Numbered from the stretch's first letter, positions 8,991 through 16,832 are shown. The stretch is DNA of 27,614 bases from Bacteroidales bacterium UBA1628 (GCA_002321335.1 DCMG01000143.1:22025-49638); one strand, 5' to 3'. A program made the numbers and translations. The notes: a model not told the origin generated them from the letters alone.

Positions 8991-11960
8991 CTAAAATTTC
9001 AATCTTAAAGTAAGGCCATAATAGAATTTTGGAACGTAGCCGCTCCCTGTCAGAGAGTAATACTGCCGCGTCTTAGTGGAATAGACCTGCCCCAGATTCC
9101 TGAAGAAATTGTTGGCGTAGAAAGAGATGGACGCGATGTCCCCGATTTCTTTCGTCACGCTGAAGTTCGCCGAAAAATAAGGCGTGATGTAATCCTTCTG
9201 GTAATTGTACGTGAATGAGGTCCTTGACACGAGACTGCACAGATTGTAGTAAAGCTCTCTGTCGTTCTCCTTCGCCCACAGAAAATCCTGAAGGAATGGT
9301 TTAGGGGTCGGATCCCAATAGCTGGAGTAATACTCCGGATAGGTGACGGCGATCACCCTTCTGTCCATAAACGACGGATCGGAACCCGGCACGTAAGAAG
9401 AGTTGTCGTCAACCGCATAAGTCCTTGTGCCTCCCTCAGTTTCGCTGAGGTTCCTTGAATATCTCAGCAGAGTCCCTTCGATCTTCGCCGAGACGATCAT
9501 CCTGACCCGAGGAATATGAGTGGTGATGTTCACGTTCATCCTCAGCATCCTGGACTCGCTGCCGTTGCTCGTCCCGTTTCCGCCGACGTACCATCCGATG
9601 TACTTGTAAGGAGTGTTGTCAACCATTCTTTGAGAAGTCGGTGAATATGCCAGAAGATCCTGATTGACAGTCTTGTATGAGTAGTAGTTTCCATCGAGTC
9701 TGATCTCCGTGTTGATCGGGTTGATCCTCTTGAAATCAATCACCCATTCGAGACCGTAACGGTTGACCGGAGTTCCGCTGTTGGCGGCGTATGTCCTGCT
9801 GACAAGGGATTCCCTCGTCACCCCGCCTATTGTCTGTGCCGGGATTGCACCGGTCTTGTCAGTGACGGTCACGACTCCTGTCTTGCGGTCAACGCTGTAG
9901 ATCCTGTCATCCACAGGAATAGCGCAGGACTCAAGCGCTTTCTGGTCCGTGTAGTTGTACGAGAACGGATCGTAGGCATTGTTTGTCGTGAACGCCTTGA
10001 CGGTCCTGTTCCAGAATCCGGCCAGGGATATTCTTGTGCCCGCAAGGTTGATTTCCATCCCGAGCTCCCCTTGATGGTTCCTTTGCCAGACAAGGCCGGG
10101 ATTATATTCAATGGTGGTCGGCATCACATAGTAGGCATAATAGGCCTTTCCGTCGCTTGCAGTCGGAGGGTTGAACACCACGAGGTCCCTGTAGCCCGGC
10201 TGCGGGTAGAGAATCGAGAAAGACGGCTGCTTCACCGCCACACCCCAGCTTGCCCGGAAAGCGAGACTTCTGACCAGCTTGTCCCTGCGCCCCTTGGCTG
10301 AGAACACTGAATATTTCGCATTGAATCTTGGCGAGAGACTGGTTGTGGTTCCATATTCAGAACCCTTTATGAAAGTGCTTTCGGCTCTCAGTCCGGCGAT
10401 CAGGTTCAGGTGTGATTCCCTGCCGACAGGGATGGAGATGTTGTCCTCGGCGAACAGGGCGAGATTGTTCATGAACGGAATCTCGCTGTAGTCGTAGGTC
10501 CTGTAAGACGGAGCGTTGCTCAGGTCTTCTGAATATTGCCCCTTTCCGAAATTGGCGTCAGCGTTCCAGTCCGCTCCCAGTTTGAGTTTGTTGTTGACGG
10601 ATCCGAATTTCCTAGCCCAGTTGCTCTTGAGCGTCAGCTTGTAGGAGAACGGTTTGTCATCCAGGAACATAGTGTTGTACCAGTAACCCGGAGCGATCAT
10701 GATTGCCGATGCGTCCGGATTGGTGGCATAGTCCTCCGCCACATAGTAACCTTCCTCCTTTCCGTGCAGTGAGACTGTTCCGGCCGCGCTGGAGTACCTG
10801 CTTCTTGTCTCGCTGAGCCTGTCCGACCTGACCACCGATCCCTTGAACTCCAGATTGGTGATCCAAGGCTTGCTCAGAAGCCAGCTTGCTTCGATGTTCG
10901 CTCTGAGTGTGTTATCCTTCTGTTTCTCGTAGGTGCCTGTCAGGAGGTCAGGGTCGGCCTTGGAGTCGCTTCCGCCAAGGTTGCCTGTGACTCCGGCGGA
11001 GAACCTCAGCGGGGTGTCACTGAATATTCCCGAATTGAAAAGGTTTGAATATATCAGTGAGATCTGCTTTCTGTCGTAGGATGTGTAAGGGGAGCGGCTG
11101 TCTTCCACTGAATATGTGTATTCGGCGCTGGCGTTCAGCACTCCGGCGGAGTTCCCGCGCCTTGTCTGCCCAAGACCGAAACCTTTGCTGACGGAGAACT
11201 GCTTCGTTTTCGGGTTTGTCGTCATTGTCACCACATAAGGAGCGATTCCTCTCTTGGTGTTGACCTTGACTATTCCCGCCCCGACATCGCCATATTCAAC
11301 AGAAGGCACTCCGGAGATCACCTCGACCGACTCCACGTTGCTGGAGGCTATGTTGTTGACTGTCGCTCCGTTGGCTCCGGAAAAGCTGGCGTTGTTCGAC
11401 AGACGGACCCCGTCCACTTCCACAGCCGTGCCGAAAGACGCGTTTCCGGCCTCGGTGCTTCCTCCGGCCCTGATGTTGAACCTTTGGGCGGAGAGCAGGC
11501 TTGGATTGGCGGTGGCGCCTCCCGGCAAAAGCCCGCTGATGTCCGCAAGGCTGACCATCTGGACATGGTCGAGCGCCGTCCTGTCCATCGTGCGGCTGGT
11601 CGTGGCGCTGTTCTCGTTCTCCTTCGCCGTCACGACCACCCCCTCGAGGGCAAGATTGTCCTCGCTGAGAAATGCCCGGTAGCCGGTCAGATCCTTGCTG
11701 ATGATGACGGTCTTTGTGTCTGTCACGAATCCAAGGCAGGATACGCTGAGCGTGTTCTTCCCCGCGGGGATGTTCTTGAGAGTGAATCGTCCATTGTCAT
11801 CGGCGACGGCCCATTGCTCGCATTCCACGGCCACCACGGTCGCGAATTCCACCGGCGCCTTGGTCTTCTTGTTCAGAACCGTACCTGAAACGGTGTAGGT
11901 CTGGGCGAAGGAAACCGCGCAGGACAGCAGCAGAAGCATTATCAAAAACAGTCTCCGCAT
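8991..11960 (-). CDS. TonB-dependent outer-membrane receptor with N-terminal CarboxypepD-like domain
   Basis: A 989-residue receptor that, in its family, imports large or scarce ligands across the outer membrane using energy from TonB. It has a signal peptide ending SFAQ, then a carboxypeptidase-regulatory-like beta-sandwich at about residues 22-105 (YTVSGTVLNKKTKAPVEFAT), a plug domain at about 120-240 (EVDGVRL, VESVEVISGVPSVEYGDVGAG) and a 22-strand-type barrel to the end. It ends in LRLKF with C-terminal Phe. It lacks the SusC-type signature and has no SusD partner, so it belongs to the general receptor class. Downstream genes are a lipoprotein, a second barrel and two proteases. A C69 dipeptidase gene sits 69 nt upstream on the same strand. 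Ligand unknown; protein or peptide is the suggestion from context. Confidence 0.92.
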   Translation of the reverse strand: MRRLFLIMLLLLSCAVSFAQTYTVSGTVLNKKTKAPVEFATVVAVECEQWAVADDNGRFTLKNIPAGKNTLSVSCLGFVTDTKTVIISKDLTGYRAFLSEDNLALEGVVVTAKENENSATTSRTMDRTALDHVQMVSLADISGLLPGGATANPSLLSAQRFNIRAGGSTEAGNASFGTAVEVDGVRLSNNASFSGANGATVNNIASSNVESVEVISGVPSVEYGDVGAGIVKVNTKRGIAPYVVTMTTNPKTKQFSVSKGFGLGQTRRGNSAGVLNASAEYTYSVEDSRSPYTSYDRKQISLIYSNLFNSGIFSDTPLRFSAGVTGNLGGSDSKADPDLLTGTYEKQKDNTLRANIEASWLLSKPWITNLEFKGSVVRSDRLSETRSRYSSAAGTVSLHGKEEGYYVAEDYATNPDASAIMIAPGYWYNTMFLDDKPFSYKLTLKSNWARKFGSVNNKLKLGADWNADANFGKGQYSEDLSNAPSYRTYDYSEIPFMNNLALFAEDNISIPVGRESHLNLIAGLRAESTFIKGSEYGTTTSLSPRFNAKYSVFSAKGRRDKLVRSLAFRASWGVAVKQPSFSILYPQPGYRDLVVFNPPTASDGKAYYAYYVMPTTIEYNPGLVWQRNHQGELGMEINLAGTRISLAGFWNRTVKAFTTNNAYDPFSYNYTDQKALESCAIPVDDRIYSVDRKTGVVTVTDKTGAIPAQTIGGVTRESLVSRTYAANSGTPVNRYGLEWVIDFKRINPINTEIRLDGNYYSYKTVNQDLLAYSPTSQRMVDNTPYKYIGWYVGGNGTSNGSESRMLRMNVNITTHIPRVRMIVSAKIEGTLLRYSRNLSETEGGTRTYAVDDNSSYVPGSDPSFMDRRVIAVTYPEYYSSYWDPTPKPFLQDFLWAKENDRELYYNLCSLVSRTSFTYNYQKDYITPYFSANFSVTKEIGDIASISFYANNFFRNLGQVYSTKTRQYYSLTGSGYVPKFYYGLTLRLKF

Positions 11961-11987
11961 AGTTTGAATATTCTTGTTCTTCTTTTA

Positions 11988-12017
11988 GCATGACCGGCAG
12001 TGTCCCGTCTGCCATGC
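11988..12017. other. bulged hairpin between the C69 dipeptidase and TonB receptor genes
   Basis: In the 69-nt gap there is a 9-bp stem (GCAT plus GGCAG pairing with CTGCC plus ATGC) with a 4-nt GACC bulge and an 8-nt loop. On the transcribed minus strand it is followed by A-rich, not T-rich, sequence, so it is not an ordinary intrinsic terminator. It could be a processing or stability element that sets different levels for the two genes. No good TAnnTTTG box was seen in the gap, so the receptor is probably transcribed from upstream. Confidence 0.35.
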
Positions 12018-12029
12018 CCGTTAAGATTA

Positions 12030-13796
12030 CTATCTTTCCCTGATGACGTCGCCGTGATCCTTCACGACAGCCTCCTTCCACTTCTCGGTGTAGCCTGGCT
12101 GGGTAAGCCCCTCAGGCGTACCTTCGTGCCATTTTGAGTGTTTGAAAGCGCCGTCTTCGTTCTGGGCCTTGACGTTGCCGTCGATGTACTTCACAAGAAG
12201 TAGTTCCTCAAGGGCTACCCAATTCTCGAACTGCGCCTGTGCCGTGTTCACTGAATATTCAGTGAGCATCTTCCTGACGGAGGCGAACCAGTCCTTGCTG
12301 TCGATGCCTTTCTTCTCGGCCTTCGGAAGGATGGCGTTGTAGGCGTCAAGGGCCTTGCGGTCCATCTCTGCGAGTTTTGATCCCATCTGATCGTTCTCGA
12401 ACTTGTCGATGGCCTCCTTCACTGTCGGAGCCATGATGTTGTAGGCCTTGTAGCAGGCGTTGGCGACACGGTTGTTGATCCAGAAAGACGCGGTAGGGGA
12501 GTACTTAAGCATATTCCCGTTGCCGACCCTGAAGCACTCTGGCACCTTGTCCGTGCAGGTGTAGATCGGGGTGACGTAGGATGTTGCGGCGTCATCGGTC
12601 CCGAACCAGAGGACTCCTCCGACAACGTCAGGAAGGTCGTGCCGGGACTGGCCCACAAACCAGAATCCGGTCTGCTGGGTGGCGATGGCCCTTTCGTTGA
12701 CGTAGTTCCATCCCTTGTACTCGAATCCCATAGGTCTCCATCTGTAAGGAAGCGCGTTGCCGCCGGCTCCGATGTCGGTTGTCATGTCCAGAGGAGTTCC
12801 CTCGAAATGGTCCCTCATGGCGTCGGCCACATTCTTGACGGAAATCTTTCTAGCCGGTTTCACAAACAGCGGCATCCTGTGGCTGAGGTCCTTGCCTGTG
12901 ATGTAGTCGTGATAGGCGGAGGCCGGCTCGGTGACGATCTTGCCGTCTTTCTCGTAGGTGAACTGTCCGTCGCAGAGGATGTTGAATGCGCTCCAAGCCC
13001 TTGCGTCGCAGCCTCTTACGGTGCCGAAATCGGCAGGGCAGTATGCTGCGCTGAAGTCGAAGTCCTCGTCCTTGCCGTCAAAGTAACCCTTCTCCCTCGC
13101 GAACGATATCACGTCCGGGGCATAGAGACAGTTTTCAGGATCGTTCAGCGGGAAAGTCTGGATTCTGGCTTGGTTTGCGTGAGAGCAGATGTAACCGTCC
13201 GGAATCCTTCTGGCCACCCAGACGAATCCCTTGCGGATGTTCTTCTCGTCCTTCATTTCGCAGCCCTTTCCGATGAGGTCCATGATCCAAGCCTCGTCCT
13301 TGTCCGCTATCGAGAATGTCTCGCCTTCAGAGGCGTAGCCATATTCATTGGCCAGATCCACTATGACCTGAATCGCCTCCCTTGCTGTGCGTGCTCTTTG
13401 CAGGGCGACGTAGATGAGTGATCCATAGTCCATTATGGCCGTGGTGTCTTCCAACTCCAACCTTCCGCCCCATGTGGTTTCGGCGATGATGAGCTGGTGC
13501 TCGTTCATGTTCCCGACAGTCTTGTAGGTGTGCGCCACCTGCGGGATCTGTCCCATTGGTTTGTAGGAGTCCCAATTGATGATGTCGAGCATCGCACCGG
13601 CTTTCCAGTTTGCCGCCGGATGGAAGTACAGCTCACCGTAGAGGACGTGCGAGTCCGCCGCGTAGGAGATGATGTTCGAGTTGTCGGTGCTTGCACCTCT
13701 TGTCACGATGATGTTGGTGCAGGCTTCAGCCTTGAAGCTCGCCGTGAGCACGCCGATGGCGGTCAGGAGTGCGAAGATGGTTGAATTCTTAGCCAT
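12030..13796 (-). CDS. C69 family dipeptidase (N-terminal nucleophile)
   Basis: A 588-residue exported peptidase of the C69/PepD family, which splits dipeptides. The signal peptide (about 1-25, ending in KAEA) is followed directly by Cys26 in ACTNIIVTRGASTD. In this family that cysteine becomes the N-terminal nucleophile after processing, and the TRGASTD segment is the usual neighbour. The length is typical for the Bacteroidota enzymes. It is the first gene of the minus-strand run and stands 69 nt before the TonB receptor. A shared role, finishing the breakdown of dipeptides made by the S46 enzyme, is attractive but is inference. A TATCTTTA element on the minus strand (13847-13854) is a candidate -7 box with one mismatch to TAnnTTTG. 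Confidence 0.88.
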   Translation of the reverse strand: MAKNSTIFALLTAIGVLTASFKAEACTNIIVTRGASTDNSNIISYAADSHVLYGELYFHPAANWKAGAMLDIINWDSYKPMGQIPQVAHTYKTVGNMNEHQLIIAETTWGGRLELEDTTAIMDYGSLIYVALQRARTAREAIQVIVDLANEYGYASEGETFSIADKDEAWIMDLIGKGCEMKDEKNIRKGFVWVARRIPDGYICSHANQARIQTFPLNDPENCLYAPDVISFAREKGYFDGKDEDFDFSAAYCPADFGTVRGCDARAWSAFNILCDGQFTYEKDGKIVTEPASAYHDYITGKDLSHRMPLFVKPARKISVKNVADAMRDHFEGTPLDMTTDIGAGGNALPYRWRPMGFEYKGWNYVNERAIATQQTGFWFVGQSRHDLPDVVGGVLWFGTDDAATSYVTPIYTCTDKVPECFRVGNGNMLKYSPTASFWINNRVANACYKAYNIMAPTVKEAIDKFENDQMGSKLAEMDRKALDAYNAILPKAEKKGIDSKDWFASVRKMLTEYSVNTAQAQFENWVALEELLLVKYIDGNVKAQNEDGAFKHSKWHEGTPEGLTQPGYTEKWKEAVVKDHGDVIRER

Positions 13797-13827
13797 TTTG
13801 TGATTAACGTATTATTGTTTATTTTTG
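13797..13827 (+). promoter_or_regulatory. Bacteroidota-type promoter for the small secreted protein gene
   Basis: TTTG at 13797-13800 and TATTTTTG at 13820-13827 match the -33 and -7 consensus (TTTG, TAnnTTTG) exactly, with a 19-nt spacer. Transcription would start near 13833, about 20 nt before the ATG at 13855. It sits in the short divergent gap facing the C69 dipeptidase. Confidence 0.7.
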
Positions 13828-13854
13828 TTATCTGTATTACAAAATGTAAAGATA

Positions 13855-14292
13855 ATGAAAAATATTTTTCTTACGGTTGTTTGTCTGACCATTTCAGCGC
13901 TGACTGTTTCCGCGCAGCAGAATCCTCCGAGTCAGGAGGAGCAGGAGAAGAAACTCTCCGAGTTCATCCAGAAGGAGGTAGACAGACTGGAGATGACCCT
14001 GAAACTGGAGGATTGGCAAGTGTTCTACGTGGATTCAATCCTGAATCATGACTACCGCGCCATGCAGGAGGAGATGAACAACCTGTCTTCCGCCAAAGTG
14101 TCCAATTATGACATCTACACAAGGGCTAGCGACAAGTGGGCGGAGAATATCTACGTCGCTTTCCGTAAGGTCTTGAATGACAATCAGTGGGATAAATATT
14201 TGAAAAGCGGGGCCGCGCGTGACAAGAAGGCACGCGAAAAAAGAAAGGCAAAGATGGAAAAGTCTTCCGCCAAACTGCGGGAAAATGATTAA
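13855..14292 (+). CDS. small secreted protein of unknown function
   Basis: I do not recognise this 145-residue protein. It has a clear signal peptide (MKNIFLTVVCLTISALTVSA, cleavage near residue 20) and no lipobox, so it should be periplasmic. The rest is highly charged and mostly helical, with a Lys/Arg-rich, coiled-coil-prone C-terminus (about 118-142). Tryptophans in LEDWQVFYVD and DNQWDKYLKS mark two short conserved-looking segments. Small helical periplasmic proteins of this build occur widely in Bacteroidales without known function. I chose the ATG at 13855 over an in-frame TTG at 13825 because the ATG gives a proper signal peptide and the TTG overlaps the promoter. The stop codon overlaps the -7 box of pheS. 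Confidence 0.75.
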   Translation: MKNIFLTVVCLTISALTVSAQQNPPSQEEQEKKLSEFIQKEVDRLEMTLKLEDWQVFYVDSILNHDYRAMQEEMNNLSSAKVSNYDIYTRASDKWAENIYVAFRKVLNDNQWDKYLKSGAARDKKAREKRKAKMEKSSAKLREND

Positions 14293-14297
14293 ATTTG
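14290..14297 (+). promoter_or_regulatory. -7 element upstream of pheS
   Basis: TAAATTTG matches TAnnTTTG exactly and overlaps the TAA stop of the preceding gene. No convincing -33 TTTG is visible at the right distance, so pheS may also be read from the upstream promoter. The expected start of transcription is about 14303, leaving a leader of some 16 nt. Confidence 0.5.
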
Positions 14298-14301
14298 CAG
14301 G

Positions 14302-14318
14302 AATATTCCGGGAATATT
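14302..14318 (+). promoter_or_regulatory. inverted repeat directly before the pheS start codon
   Basis: AATATTC (14302-14308) and GAATATT (14312-14318) form a perfect 7-bp stem with a CGG loop, ending at the base before the ATG at 14319. It covers the place where a ribosome binding site would be. It is AT-rich, so its strength in vivo is uncertain. Confidence 0.4.
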
Positions 14319-15353
14319 ATGAAAGAAAGGATAGAACAGTTGCTTGCGAATGTCCGCGGGCTGAATTGCAAGACCGCCAAGGAAGTTGAGGAGGCCAGAG
14401 TAAGGCTTTTGGGCAAGAAAGGTGAAATCACCAAACTCTTTGACGAGTTCAGGACATATGGTCCGGATCTGAAGAAAGAGTTCGGGCGCAAGATAAACGA
14501 GCTCAAGCAGGCCGCTCAGGCCAGGATAGATGAGCTCAAGGAACAAACATCTTCTGAGGGTGTTTCTGAAGGCCCTAAGGAGGATTTGTCCATGCCTGGT
14601 GTCCCGTTTGAACTTGGTTCAAGGCATCCAGTGTCCATTGTCCGTCAGGAAATCGTGGACATATTCAGAAAGTTTGGCTACGATGTCGCCGAGGGTCCGG
14701 AGATCGAGGATGACTATCATGTCTTCGAGGCGTTGAATTTCCCTCAGAACCATCCTGCCAGGGATATGCAGGACACCTTCTTCGTGTCCGCCGGCCATCC
14801 GGATCCGCTGCTTCTGAGAACCCACACTTCTTCCGTTCAGGTCCGGGCCATGGAGACGATGAAGCTTCCTATCCGTGTGATCTGCCCGGGCCGTGTGTTC
14901 AGGAACGAGGCTATCTCCGCCCGGGCGCACTGCATCTTCCATCAGGTGGAAGGTCTTTACATTGATGAGAACGTCACGTTCGCCGACCTCAAGCAGGCTA
15001 TTCTTCTTTTCGCCCGCGAGATGTTCGGCCCTGACACCCAGATAAGGATGCGTCCTTCCTACTTCCCGTTCACCGAGCCTTCCAGTGAGATTGATGTGAG
15101 CTGCAACATCTGCCACGGCAAGGGCTGCAACATCTGCAAGGGAACCGGTTGGCTGGAAATCATGGGCTGCGGAATGGTTGACCCTAATGTCCTTGAGGCT
15201 TCGGGAATCGACAGCAAGAAGTACAGCGGATTCGCTTTCGGAATGGGATTGGAGCGTATCGCGATGCTCAAGTGGCAGGTCAATGACCTTCGTCATTACT
15301 TCGAGAACGACCTCCGTTTCCTGTCCGAATTCAAGACTTCAATCGAGGTGTAG
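14319..15353 (+). CDS. pheS: phenylalanyl-tRNA synthetase alpha subunit
   Basis: A 344-residue class II synthetase subunit that, with PheT, charges tRNA-Phe in the cytoplasm. The N-terminal helical arm (about 1-85) includes VRLLGKKGEITKLF, typical of PheS. The catalytic core includes PGRVFRNEAIS and HCIFHQVEGLYID (class II motif 2 region), the Cys-containing knuckle DVSCNICHGKGCNICKGTGW, and the C-terminal motif 3 region FGMGLERIAMLKW. Length fits the family (about 340). The start at 14319 gives the usual MKERIEQLL beginning; an in-frame TTG at 14295 lies inside the -7 box. pheT is not adjacent, which is common in Bacteroidota. No strong terminator follows; the next gene is a tRNA with its own promoter. 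Confidence 0.95.
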   Translation: MKERIEQLLANVRGLNCKTAKEVEEARVRLLGKKGEITKLFDEFRTYGPDLKKEFGRKINELKQAAQARIDELKEQTSSEGVSEGPKEDLSMPGVPFELGSRHPVSIVRQEIVDIFRKFGYDVAEGPEIEDDYHVFEALNFPQNHPARDMQDTFFVSAGHPDPLLLRTHTSSVQVRAMETMKLPIRVICPGRVFRNEAISARAHCIFHQVEGLYIDENVTFADLKQAILLFAREMFGPDTQIRMRPSYFPFTEPSSEIDVSCNICHGKGCNICKGTGWLEIMGCGMVDPNVLEASGIDSKKYSGFAFGMGLERIAMLKWQVNDLRHYFENDLRFLSEFKTSIEV

Positions 15354-15393
15354 GCTTTTTATGAACTTTTTTTTGAAATTTTTTCTGAAAAAG

Positions 15394-15424
15394 TTTGCAG
15401 AAAAAGAAAAAAGCACTACCTTTG
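15394..15424 (+). promoter_or_regulatory. promoter of tRNA-Gly
   Basis: TTTG (15394-15397) and TACCTTTG (15417-15424) match the Bacteroidota -33/-7 consensus with a 19-nt spacer. The tRNA begins 33 nt downstream of the -7 box, leaving a 5' leader of roughly 27 nt to be trimmed. Confidence 0.75.
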
Positions 15425-15457
15425 TAATCCCAAAGCAATGCTACGGGTAACAAGTCT

Positions 15458-15530
<73 letters not shown>

Positions 15531-15534
15531 CCGG

Positions 15535-15562
15535 AGAGGTCATCTATTGATGACCTCTTTTT
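15535..15562 (+). terminator. intrinsic terminator after tRNA-Gly
   Basis: A perfect 10-bp stem AGAGGTCATC/GATGACCTCT with loop TATT is followed by a T run. It begins 4 nt after the tRNA, so tRNA-Gly is a single-gene transcription unit. Confidence 0.92.
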
Positions 15563-15598
15563 GTATATCCAAAATCACATAATCAAGCACTTCTCATT

Positions 15599-16402
15599 AT
15601 GGTAGCGTTGTCTAAAGCGAACAGGTTCAATCTTGCGTTCAACATATTCCTTGTGGTCGGAATGGTGTTGGCGGTGACCGTCACGACCATATTCAAACTC
15701 AGGCAGCCGGAAGTGAAGACATTCATGCTGCTTCTTGCAGCGTTCGGCTCCGTGATGGGTGTTGTGAACACGGTCATGTCAGCCAACGGGAACATCCTGA
15801 CATTCGTTTTCGGCTTCATAGACGTGTTGATCGGGACGATTGTCTACCTGGACAACGGCATCATGGGTAATTTTGCCCTCCACGCGTTCTATTTCCTTCC
15901 GATGCAGTTCATAGGATTCTGGCAATGGAGCAAGAGGGGGGCGAAGGTACGTTCCGGAGAGGATGGCTCACGACTGAAGGCAAGGCGGCTGACCGGAAGG
16001 CAGTGGGCTTGGCTGGCGGCGGGAATATTAATAGGCATCGCAGCACTTTACCTTATATTATTATATGTGGACGGAGCGAAACTTGCCGCCGGAAAGATAG
16101 AAAGTGTAGACAGGCCGAAGATTCTCCTCGACGCGGTGGTGATGATTCTGAATATCGCAGGTCAGGTGCTGATGAGCCTTGCGTTCATGGAGCAGTGGTA
16201 CATCTGGATTCTGGTTAATGTATCATCGATTTCTCTTTGGACTGTCGCTGTGATGAGCGGTGTGGGCTCGGGCAATGCGGCTGTGATGCTCATTAAATAC
16301 ATCTTTTACCTTCTCAACTCTCTCAACGGTTTGAGAATATGGCTGAGTCTGAGCCGTGAAAGCGCTAGACCCACTCTGCCCGACGATGGCCATAGGCCGT
16401 AA
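15599..16402 (+). CDS. pnuC: PnuC-family vitamin/nucleoside transporter
   Basis: A 267-residue inner-membrane protein with about seven hydrophobic segments and a loop rich in basic residues near residues 112-135. It contains features of the PnuC family: FLPMQFIGFWQW (about 99-110) and the strongly conserved FMEQWYIWILVN near residues 197-208. PnuC proteins move nicotinamide riboside by facilitated diffusion; relatives carry thiamine or riboflavin. The Bacteroidota members include several specificities and the sequence alone does not decide between them. No kinase or NAD gene is adjacent to help, and no riboswitch was recognised in the 36 nt between the tRNA terminator and the ATG. It ends immediately before the acpP promoter. 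Confidence 0.85.
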   Translation: MVALSKANRFNLAFNIFLVVGMVLAVTVTTIFKLRQPEVKTFMLLLAAFGSVMGVVNTVMSANGNILTFVFGFIDVLIGTIVYLDNGIMGNFALHAFYFLPMQFIGFWQWSKRGAKVRSGEDGSRLKARRLTGRQWAWLAAGILIGIAALYLILLYVDGAKLAAGKIESVDRPKILLDAVVMILNIAGQVLMSLAFMEQWYIWILVNVSSISLWTVAVMSGVGSGNAAVMLIKYIFYLLNSLNGLRIWLSLSRESARPTLPDDGHRP

Positions 16403-16403
16403 A

Positions 16404-16435
16404 TTTGGATAATTGACTATTTTTTACTTACTTTG
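16404..16435 (+). promoter_or_regulatory. promoter of acpP
   Basis: TTTG (16404-16407) is followed after 21 nt by TACTTTG (16429-16435), a -7 box one base shorter than TAnnTTTG. It lies directly after the pnuC stop codon and predicts a transcription start near 16441 with a leader of about 78 nt. Confidence 0.6.
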
Positions 16436-16438
16436 TGG

Positions 16439-16482
16439 CGCTATTTGTTTCCGGGTCACCTTGTGGGCGGATGACAATAGCG
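16439..16482 (+). promoter_or_regulatory. structured 5' leader of acpP
   Basis: CGCTATT (16439-16445) pairs with AATAGCG (16476-16482), and after a bulged T two more pairs form (16447-16448 with 16474-16475). The stem would sit at or very near the 5' end of the acpP transcript and enclose about 25 nt. A 5'-terminal stem of this kind can protect an mRNA; regulation here is inference. Confidence 0.4.
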
Positions 16483-16519
16483 TAATTAGCAAGAATATAC
16501 TTATTTAATTTATTCAATT

Positions 16520-16777
16520 ATGACTGAAGAAGAAATTGTAAAGCAGGTCAAAGCGATTATCGTTGACAAGCTGGGCGTCGAGGAGTCTGAAGTGACTGAG
16601 AGCGCCAACTTCACAAATGATCTCGGAGCTGATTCTCTTGACACAGTTGAGCTTCTTATGGAGTTTGAGAGAGTGTTCGGAATCAAGATTCCTGATGAGG
16701 AGACAAGCACAATCGCTACCGTTAAGGATGCAATCGACAAAGTCAAGGAAAAGCTCGCCGGCAAGGAGGAAGCATAA
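16520..16777 (+). CDS. acpP: acyl carrier protein
   Basis: An 85-residue acidic protein that carries growing acyl chains in fatty acid synthesis. The phosphopantetheine attachment site is Ser39 in LGADSLDTVELLMEFE, and the flanking helices match the family, including the C-terminal VKDAIDKV. Length is normal (about 78-85). In many Bacteroidota acpP is followed by fabF and rnc, but here a terminator and a convergent gene follow at once, so it is a single-gene unit with its own promoter and structured leader. Nothing suggests a secondary-metabolite carrier: no synthase genes are near, and the sequence is of the housekeeping type. Confidence 0.96.
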   Translation: MTEEEIVKQVKAIIVDKLGVEESEVTESANFTNDLGADSLDTVELLMEFERVFGIKIPDEETSTIATVKDAIDKVKEKLAGKEEA

Positions 16778-16794
16778 TAATCCTTTGACGTGAC

Positions 16795-16832
16795 AAAATT
16801 AAGCCTCGGATTTCGATCCGAGGCTTAATTTT
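16795..16832. terminator. bidirectional terminator between acpP and the DUF4270 gene
   Basis: A perfect 17-bp stem (16795-16811 with 16816-16832) encloses a TTCG tetraloop, with T-rich flanks on both strands. The TAA stop of the minus-strand DUF4270 gene (16831-16833) is embedded in the right arm, as at the clpB/S46 junction. Confidence 0.93.

Noticed and set aside
8991..11960. SusC/SusD-type glycan uptake locus
   Set aside because: No SusD-like protein is present, no glycoside hydrolase is near, and the receptor lacks the SusC signature; the neighbours are peptidases.
12639..13421. 260-codon plus-strand open frame opposite the C69 dipeptidase
   Set aside because: The minus-strand protein has clear C69 features; the plus-strand translation is Val/Arg/His-rich and looks like an antisense artefact.
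15380..15405. Terminator after pheS
   Set aside because: An 8-bp stem TTTTTCTG/CAGAAAAA with a 10-nt loop is AT-rich, overlaps the tRNA promoter -33 box and lacks a GC-rich stem.
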